Source: Streptomyces violens (GTDB lineage Bacteria; Actinomycetota; Actinomycetes; Streptomycetales; Streptomycetaceae). From it: a stretch of 64,000 nt of DNA. Below the pieces are notes generated by a model. It was given only the letters and a program-made list of their open reading frames with translations. It was not told where the DNA came from and did not search any database. Position numbers and translations under genes: made by a program. Numbering within the stretch: position 1 is the stretch's first letter; each line of letters opens with the position of its first letter. Below, piece by piece: positions 58,909-64,000 of this stretch. The stretch covers positions 186,001-250,000 of the forward strand of contig NZ_JOBH01000001.1 of NCBI RefSeq assembly GCF_000717745.1. Direction: 5' to 3'.

Positions 58909-60426
58909 ATGGGCCCCACGCTCGACAGCAGTTACGAGGACTGGGTACGGGTCGCCGAGGGGGTCGTGCCGCCGGGGCGGCATCGGGTCGGGGGGCGGGA
59001 GGAGGGCGGGTCCGGGGCCGTGTTCGGCGTGGTCTCGCCGCGGGACGGTACGGAGCTCGCCGAGGTCGCCGACGCCGGGGCGAAGGAGGTGGATCTTGCC
59101 GTTGCCGCGGCTCGGCGGGCGTTCGACTCCGGGCCCTGGCCACGGCTCGCTCCGGCCGATCGGGGGCGTGTGCTGCTGCGGATCGCCGATCTCGTGGAAG
59201 AGCACCGGTCCGAGATCGCGGCGCTGATTTCGCTGGAGAACGGAAAGCCCGTCGCCGAGTCGTATGGCATCGAACTGCGGGCCGTTGCCGGGACGTTCCG
59301 GTGGTACGGGCAGCTCGCGGACAAGGTGTGCGATGAGGTGCCGCACACCGATCCCGGTGCGCTGGCGCTCGTCACGCGGGAGCCGGCCGGGGTGGTCGGG
59401 GCTGTCGTGCCGTGGAACTTTCCGCTCACGCTCGCCGCCTGGAAGATCGCCCCGGCGCTGGCCGCCGGCTGCACGGTCGTACTCAAGCCCTCCGAGCTGA
59501 CCCCGCTCTCCACCCTGCTGCTGGGGCGGCTCGTCGACGAGGCCATGGAGGAGGCGGGGGTGCCGGGCGGCGTGCTGAACGTCGTCGCGGGCGACGGGCC
59601 GACCGCGGGCCGTGCGCTCGGCCTGCACCCGGACGTCGACGTGCTCGCCTTCACCGGCTCCACCGCCGTCGGCCGCCACTACCTGCGGTACGCCGCCGAC
59701 TCCAACCTCAAGCGGGTCTGGCTGGAGCTGGGCGGCAAGTCGCCCAACATCGTGCTGCCCGACGCGCCGGACCTGGACGCCGCTGCCGCCACCGCCGCCT
59801 GGGGGATCTTCTTCAACCAGGGCGAGATGTGCACCGCGCCCTCCCGGCTGCTCGTGCACTCCTCGGTCGCGGAGCGGGTGACGGACGCGGTGGTCGAGCG
59901 CGCCGAAGCGCTGCGGGTCGGCGATCCGCTCGATCCGGCGACCGAGATGGGCGCGCTGGCGGGGGCCGCCCGGCTGGCCGCCGTACGCGGGCACATCGAC
60001 GCGGCCCGCGCGGCCGGCGCCCGACTCCGTACCGGTGGCGCGCCGCTCGACCCGGCGCCCGTGCCCGGCGGTACGTACCTCCGGCCCACCGTCTTCGACC
60101 GGGTCACCCCCGACATGGCGGTGGCCCGCGAGGAGATCTTCGGGCCCGTGCTGTCCGTCCTCACCTTCGACACCGTCGAGGAGGCGGTGGCGCTGGCCAA
60201 TGACACCGAGTACGGCCTGGCCGCCGGGGTGTGGACCGGCGATCTCCGCACCGCGCACACCGTCTCGCGCGCCCTGCGCGCCGGCACGGTCTGGGTCAAC
60301 TGCTACGAGGAGGGCGATCTGACCGTCCCCTTCGGCGGCTACAAGCAGTCCGGCAACGGCCGCGACAAGTCCGCGCACGCGCTGGAGAAGTACACCGAAC
60401 TCAAGACGACCTGGATTCAGTTGTGA
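58909..60426 (+). CDS. aldehyde dehydrogenase (gamma-glutamyl-aminobutyraldehyde/betaine aldehyde type)
   Basis: 505 aa. PWNFPLTLAAWKIAPALAAGCTVVLKPSE (NAD site), catalytic Glu in VWLELGGKSPNIVL, catalytic Cys in FFNQGEMCTAPSR, and EEIFGPVLSVLTF near the C-terminus, GYKQSGNGRDKSAHALEKYTE. PuuC-like. Coupled by GTGA to the C26 peptidase gene, as in polyamine (Puu) pathways. Confidence 0.93.
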   Translation: MGPTLDSSYEDWVRVAEGVVPPGRHRVGGREEGGSGAVFGVVSPRDGTELAEVADAGAKEVDLAVAAARRAFDSGPWPRLAPADRGRVLLRIADLVEEHRSEIAALISLENGKPVAESYGIELRAVAGTFRWYGQLADKVCDEVPHTDPGALALVTREPAGVVGAVVPWNFPLTLAAWKIAPALAAGCTVVLKPSELTPLSTLLLGRLVDEAMEEAGVPGGVLNVVAGDGPTAGRALGLHPDVDVLAFTGSTAVGRHYLRYAADSNLKRVWLELGGKSPNIVLPDAPDLDAAAATAAWGIFFNQGEMCTAPSRLLVHSSVAERVTDAVVERAEALRVGDPLDPATEMGALAGAARLAAVRGHIDAARAAGARLRTGGAPLDPAPVPGGTYLRPTVFDRVTPDMAVAREEIFGPVLSVLTFDTVEEAVALANDTEYGLAAGVWTGDLRTAHTVSRALRAGTVWVNCYEEGDLTVPFGGYKQSGNGRDKSAHALEKYTELKTTWIQL

Positions 60427-61157
60427 GTACTCGCACGCATACGCCCACTCGTCCGCTGATCGCGTTGCCGCAGCGGTTCTCCGCTTCCACGTCCGCGCTG
60501 CGGTACGAGGCCGTGGTCACCGCGCGGGCGCTCGCCGATGCCGTACTGCGGGCCGGTGGCGAGCCGTTCATGATGCATCCGTACGCGCCCGAGGGGCGGG
60601 TGGACGAGGCGGAGGTCGCCGACCGGCTGGCGCGCTGCGACGGGGTGCTGCTGCCGGGCGGCGGGGATCTGACACCTCGGTGGTATTCGGAGGCGTCGGT
60701 GCACGAGAGCGTGTACGACGTGGACGAGGAGCAGGACGCGTTCGACCTGGCGGTCGCCCGGCACGCGCTGGCGGCCGGGCTGCCCGTGCTCGCCGTCTGC
60801 CGCGGGCTGCAGGCCGTGAACGTCGCGCTGGGCGGCACGCTGCGGCAGGACATGGGCGGCCCTGACCGGGAGCACCGGCACGTCGTGCATCCCGTACGGC
60901 TGGAGAGCGGGTCGGCCGTGGCCCGTGCGGCCGGTACCGAGCGGGTGGACGCGTCCTGCTTCCACCACCAGTGCGTGGACCGGCTGGGCGACGGGCTGGT
61001 GGTGACCGGCCGGGCGGCGGACGGGACGGTCGAGGCGCTGGAACTGCCGGACGGGCGGGGCTGGTTCGCCGCCGTGCAGTGGCACCCGGAGGACACGGCG
61101 GCGAAGGACCCGGCACAGCAAGGGCTGTTCGACGCGCTGGTGGCGGCCGCCTCGTAG
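60423..61157 (+). CDS. gamma-glutamyl-gamma-aminobutyrate hydrolase family protein (peptidase C26, PuuD-like)
   Basis: 244 aa. Nucleophile in GLPVLAVCRGLQAVNVALGG, His and Glu in FAAVQWHPEDTA. Would release glutamate from a gamma-glutamylated amine acid, completing a Puu-type route with the ALDH. GTG 60423 overlaps the ALDH stop by 4 bases. Convergent with the MarR gene 4 bases away. Confidence 0.93.
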   Translation: MSTRTHTPTRPLIALPQRFSASTSALRYEAVVTARALADAVLRAGGEPFMMHPYAPEGRVDEAEVADRLARCDGVLLPGGGDLTPRWYSEASVHESVYDVDEEQDAFDLAVARHALAAGLPVLAVCRGLQAVNVALGGTLRQDMGGPDREHRHVVHPVRLESGSAVARAAGTERVDASCFHHQCVDRLGDGLVVTGRAADGTVEALELPDGRGWFAAVQWHPEDTAAKDPAQQGLFDALVAAAS

Positions 61158-61161
61158 CGCG

Positions 61162-61737
61162 CTACCCCCGCGCCCGCCGCCCACTTCTCCGTGGCCTCGG
61201 GTCCGCCCCGCCCAGCAGATCCAGGCGGCGCTGTTCGCCGTCCGTCTCGACGCGGACGACGATCCGGCGCAGCAGGTCGGCCAGTTGGCGGGCCTCGGCG
61301 TCGCTGAGGTCGTCGGTGACGAAGGCCTCCTCGGCGTTGAACTGGGGAAAGAGCTCCGCCATCAGTTCCTCGCCCGCCGGGGTGAGGGAGAGCAGTGCGA
61401 GGCGGCCGTCGGTCGGGTGGCCGCTGCGTTCCATGAGGCCGCGGCTCTGGAGCGTGCGGGCGACGCCGGTGAGCGTGCCCTTGGAGATGCCGGCCTCCTC
61501 GGCGACCCGCCGGGTCTCCATCTCGCCCCAGATCCACACCACCCACAGCACCACGAAGGAGGTCCAGGTCAGCTCGGCGCCGCGCAGTACCGAGTTCTCG
61601 AAGTGCTGCCGGACCGCGGCGGCGGCGCGGTAGATGTTGCCCACCGCGGCCATCTGCGCGTGCCGGATGGGCGTTTCACCGAGCTTGGCCTGTACCGCCT
61701 TCTCCGTGTCCCCGATGGAACGGTGGCCGGTCACCAC
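61162..61737 (-). CDS. MarR-family regulator
   Basis: 191 aa, winged helix SFVVLWVVWIWGEMETRRVAEEAGISKGTLTGVARTLQSRGLMERSGHPTDGRLALLSLTPAGEE. Start GTG 61737 after GGGAGA. Lies between the amine-catabolic operon and the APC permease, and divergent from the latter. It is the best candidate regulator for the GTTTGA-type sites. Confidence 0.88.
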   Translation of the reverse strand: MVTGHRSIGDTEKAVQAKLGETPIRHAQMAAVGNIYRAAAAVRQHFENSVLRGAELTWTSFVVLWVVWIWGEMETRRVAEEAGISKGTLTGVARTLQSRGLMERSGHPTDGRLALLSLTPAGEELMAELFPQFNAEEAFVTDDLSDAEARQLADLLRRIVVRVETDGEQRRLDLLGGADPRPRRSGRRARG

Positions 61738-61824
61738 AGCTTCTCCCGCATCTCCCCACACCTTCCTGCGAACCCGCCCGGACCCTTGCCGGGGGTCGTT
61801 TGTGGTCGTACGATCTCCCGCATC

Positions 61825-61848
61825 TGAACCCGTACGGGCTCAAACGAT
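61825..61848 (+). promoter_or_regulatory. palindrome TGAACCCGTACGGGCTCA with adjoining TCAAACGAT half-site
   Basis: 18-bp palindrome with one mismatched pair (61825-61842), followed by AACGAT; TCAAAC (61840-61845) matches the right half of the 53159 and 57084 sites. In the MarR/APC intergenic region. Confidence 0.5.
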
Positions 61849-61939
61849 ATCGCGGCGACGCCTGCTCCCCCGCCGCCCTCCCGTACGCCCGCGCCGCACG
61901 CACGCTCGCGCCCCATCATCCCCGCCCCAGGAGCCCGGC

Positions 61940-63436
61940 ATGGCCATCGACCCACGCGCTCCCGCCGCCCGCCCGTCGGGCGCGGCACCGCCCGCGACCC
62001 CCTCGCCCCGCATCGGCGTCCCCGGCATCGTCTTCTTCATCATCGCCGCCTCGGCGCCGCTCACCGTCGCGGCCGGCGGCATCCCGCAGTCCCTCGGCGT
62101 CACCGGCGTCCTCGGCATCCCGCTGCTCTACCTGCTGATCGCGGCCCTGCTCGCGGTCTTCAGCGTGGGCTACGCCGCGATGAGCCGGCACATCACCGGC
62201 GCCGGCGCCTTCTACGCGTACGCGGCGCACGGCATCGGCCGCACCGCGGGCGTCGCCGCCGCCTTCGTCGCGCTGGTCTCGTACAACGCGATGCAGGTCG
62301 GCATCGCCGGGCTCTTCGGCGCCACCACCGCCGACTTCCTCAAGGCCCGCACCGGCCTGGACGTCCCCTGGTGGGCACTGGTGCTGGCCGCGACGGCGCT
62401 GGTCGGGGCGCTGGGCTACCGGCGGATCGACGTGGGCGTGAAAGTACTCGCCGTACTGATCGTCATCGAGTCCGGGACCGTGCTGGTCTTCGACATCGCA
62501 CAGTTCGGGCACGCCCCGCAGGGCGTCTCGCTCGCCCCGCTCACCTGGCACGCCGCCACCGACGGTGCGCTCGGCGTCGCGCTGTGCTGCATCTTCGCCG
62601 CCTTCATGGGCTTCGAGTCGGCCGCGCTGTACGGCGAGGAGTGCAAGGACCCGCGGCGCACGATCGGCCGCGCGACCTACACCGCGGTCGCGCTCATCGG
62701 CGTCTTCTACGCCGGCACGGCCTGGGCGATGATCAGCGGCGCCGGGGACGGGCGCGCGGTGCGCTACGCCGCCGCGCACGGCCCGGAGATGATGTTCGCG
62801 CTCGGTGCGGACAGCCTCGGCCCGCTCTTCTCCGACCTGGCACAACTCTTCCTGATCACCTCCCTGATCGCCGCGCTGCTCTCCTTCCACAACGCGGTGG
62901 CCCGGTACGTGCGTTCCCTGGGCCGGGAGGGCGTACTGCCGCGCGGGCTCGGCGCACTGCACCCCCGGTACGCCTCCCCCGCCCGCGGCTCGCTCGTACA
63001 GACCGCGGTAACAGTGGCCGTGACCGCCCTCTTCGCGCTCGCCGGGCGCGACCCGGTGGACGACGTCTTCACCTGGCTCACCAACCTCGGCGCGCTGGGC
63101 GTCATCCTGCTGCTGCTCGTCACATCGGTGGCGGTGATCTGCTACTTCGCGCGCCGGGGCGGCCGCAGTACGGACGGCCGTACGGAGGAAGGGACGTGGC
63201 AGCGACTGATCGCGCCCGCGCTCTCGGCCGTCGCCCTCGCCGTGATCTTCTACCTCGCGCTCACCACGTTCCAGGTCCAGCTCGGCGTCGGCCCCGGCAA
63301 CCCACTGCGCTGGATCCTCCCCTGCCTGGTCATCGTGGCCGCCGTGCTGGGCATCGCCTGGGCCCGTTACCTGCGTGCCGCGCGCCCCGCCGCGTACGCC
63401 ACGATCGGCACCTGCGCCACGGACGACAGGCCCTGA
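61940..63436 (+). CDS. APC-family amino acid/amine permease
   Basis: 498 aa, about 12 TMs: IGVPGIVFFIIAASAPLTVAAGGIP (TM1), GAFYAYAAHGIGRTAG, FMGFESAALYGEECKDPRRTIGRATYTAV (TM6), HNAVARYVRSLGREGVLPRGLG. Like PuuP/polyamine or ethanolamine-type carriers. ATG 61940 with AGGAG at a spacing of 6. Probably imports the substrate of the convergent amidohydrolase-ALDH-C26 operon. Confidence 0.92.
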   Translation: MAIDPRAPAARPSGAAPPATPSPRIGVPGIVFFIIAASAPLTVAAGGIPQSLGVTGVLGIPLLYLLIAALLAVFSVGYAAMSRHITGAGAFYAYAAHGIGRTAGVAAAFVALVSYNAMQVGIAGLFGATTADFLKARTGLDVPWWALVLAATALVGALGYRRIDVGVKVLAVLIVIESGTVLVFDIAQFGHAPQGVSLAPLTWHAATDGALGVALCCIFAAFMGFESAALYGEECKDPRRTIGRATYTAVALIGVFYAGTAWAMISGAGDGRAVRYAAAHGPEMMFALGADSLGPLFSDLAQLFLITSLIAALLSFHNAVARYVRSLGREGVLPRGLGALHPRYASPARGSLVQTAVTVAVTALFALAGRDPVDDVFTWLTNLGALGVILLLLVTSVAVICYFARRGGRSTDGRTEEGTWQRLIAPALSAVALAVIFYLALTTFQVQLGVGPGNPLRWILPCLVIVAAVLGIAWARYLRAARPAAYATIGTCATDDRP

Positions 63437-63475
63437 TCACAGCCCCCTTCCCCTTCCCCTCCGAGGAGTTCACCT

Positions 63476-64000
63476 GTGCCCGAGAAGCCGACTGCCGGAG
63501 GGCCGCTGTCCCGCCGCCGCCTCCTCGCCGCCACCGGCGCCGCCACGCTCGCCGGCGGAACCGCAGCCCTGGGAGCGACCCCTGCGTCCGCCACGTCCCG
63601 CATCCGCCCGCTCGACGGCCCCCGCCTCGTCCTCCTCGGTACCGCGGCGGGCCCGCCCCCGGAGAGGACCCGGCGCGGCATCGCCAGCGCGCTCGTCGTC
63701 GACGGTCGTACGTATGTGATCGACTGCGGCCGCTCGGCCGTGACCCAGTACCAGCTCGCCGGCCTGAAGCTGGCGGACCTCACGTCGATCTTCCTGACGC
63801 ATCTGCACGCCGACCACATCGCCGACTACTACAACTTCTTCCTGCTCGGCGCGCAGCTCTCCAACGACGAGGACGACCTGATCACCGAGCCGGTGGACGT
63901 GTACGGGCCGGGCCCGGCCGGCGCCCTGCCGCCCGCCTTCGACAACGACGACCCGCCGGTCGTCGCGCCGCACCACCCCACCCCGGGCCTGAAGCGGCTG
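63476..64000 (+). CDS. Tat-exported MBL-fold metallohydrolase (partial, runs off the window)
   Basis: First 175 codons. Tat signal PLSRRRLLAATGAATLAGGTAALGATPASA, then MBL core LVLLGTAAGPPPERTRRGIASALVVDGRTYVIDCG and the metal motif IFLTHLHADHIADYYNFFLLGA (HxHxDH). GTG 63476 follows GAGGAG. Similar to exported arylsulfatase/ribonuclease Z-like MBL proteins. Directly follows the APC permease by 39 bases; the 3' end is outside. Confidence 0.87.
   Translation, partial: MPEKPTAGGPLSRRRLLAATGAATLAGGTAALGATPASATSRIRPLDGPRLVLLGTAAGPPPERTRRGIASALVVDGRTYVIDCGRSAVTQYQLAGLKLADLTSIFLTHLHADHIADYYNFFLLGAQLSNDEDDLITEPVDVYGPGPAGALPPAFDNDDPPVVAPHHPTPGLKRL

Overview
The window is a high-GC actinomycete chromosome segment, almost certainly Streptomyces. 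Third-position G/C is near saturated, many starts are GTG or TTG, and 1-4 base overlaps (ATGA, TGATG, GTGA) are common. It carries mycothiol-type formaldehyde oxidation genes, a WhiJ-type XRE/DUF397/ATPase triad, a fused pcaL, and a dgt...nasA...nirBD...ppdK order that recalls S. coelicolor (gene order from memory, not checked). About 58 protein genes are supported. I saw no rRNA, tRNA or CRISPR array.

Layout. 1-18.8 kb is a nitrogen-assimilation region: a sirohydrochlorin chelatase-like gene coupled to dgt, assimilatory nitrate reductase (nasA), then after a set of unrelated genes an FAD oxidoreductase-nirB-nirD operon behind a terminator and a GlnR-like box array. Between them lie an adenine/adenosine deaminase, AIG2-like and CutA proteins, a cupin, a secreted protein, a TSUP permease, a TnpB-only IS200/IS605-type element with an intact RuvC triad, an aldo/keto reductase, a double Lrp regulator, an MHS transporter and an M20 amidohydrolase. 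18.9-23.6 kb holds an SDR, a flavin oxidase, the WhiJ-type triad and a TetR regulator. 23.7-31.6 kb pairs an APC permease convergently with a tightly overlapping four-gene operon (acyl-CoA dehydrogenase, ThDP decarboxylase, Glu/Leu-type dehydrogenase, ADP-forming acyl-CoA synthetase), which looks like a route from an amino acid to an acyl-CoA. 31.7-36.0 kb has an orphan NRPS condensation-type protein, a small HTH-like protein and an MFS/IclR divergent pair. 36.0-42.2 kb is a beta-ketoadipate (protocatechuate) cluster, pcaV-like regulator then pcaI-J-H-G-B-L, without pcaF. 42.3-47.8 kb is a CUT1-type ABC importer, a Cys-containing leader peptide, a TauD-type dioxygenase and a PhoX-like protein. 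47.8-52 kb has an ArsR-type regulator and ppdK. 52.4-64 kb has a glutamine amidotransferase/LLM monooxygenase divergent pair, a mycothiol-dependent formaldehyde pair, a LysR gene, and a YtcJ amidohydrolase-ALDH-peptidase C26 operon beside a MarR regulator and an APC permease; it ends in a partial Tat-exported metallo-beta-lactamase-fold protein.

The most interesting signals are non-coding. (1) At least five gene 3' ends in the first 11 kb carry tandem direct repeats that contain the stop codon. Four of those five periods are multiples of three, and in two genes the stop codon aligns with a Gln or Trp codon in the sister copy. (2) An ACTGA-N8-TCAGT operator is shared by the TetR/APC promoter, the amino-acid operon and the pca promoter. 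(3) Three near-identical 17-bp GGTCC-N7-GGACC palindromes lie around the IclR gene and in front of a small gene 3 kb away. (4) A probable leaderless, cysteine-containing attenuator peptide precedes the TauD gene. (5) A 14-bp GTTTGA-YCY-CAAAC type operator links two loci in the last 12 kb. (6) A probable dispersed repeat is inserted in frame inside the acyl-CoA synthetase gene.
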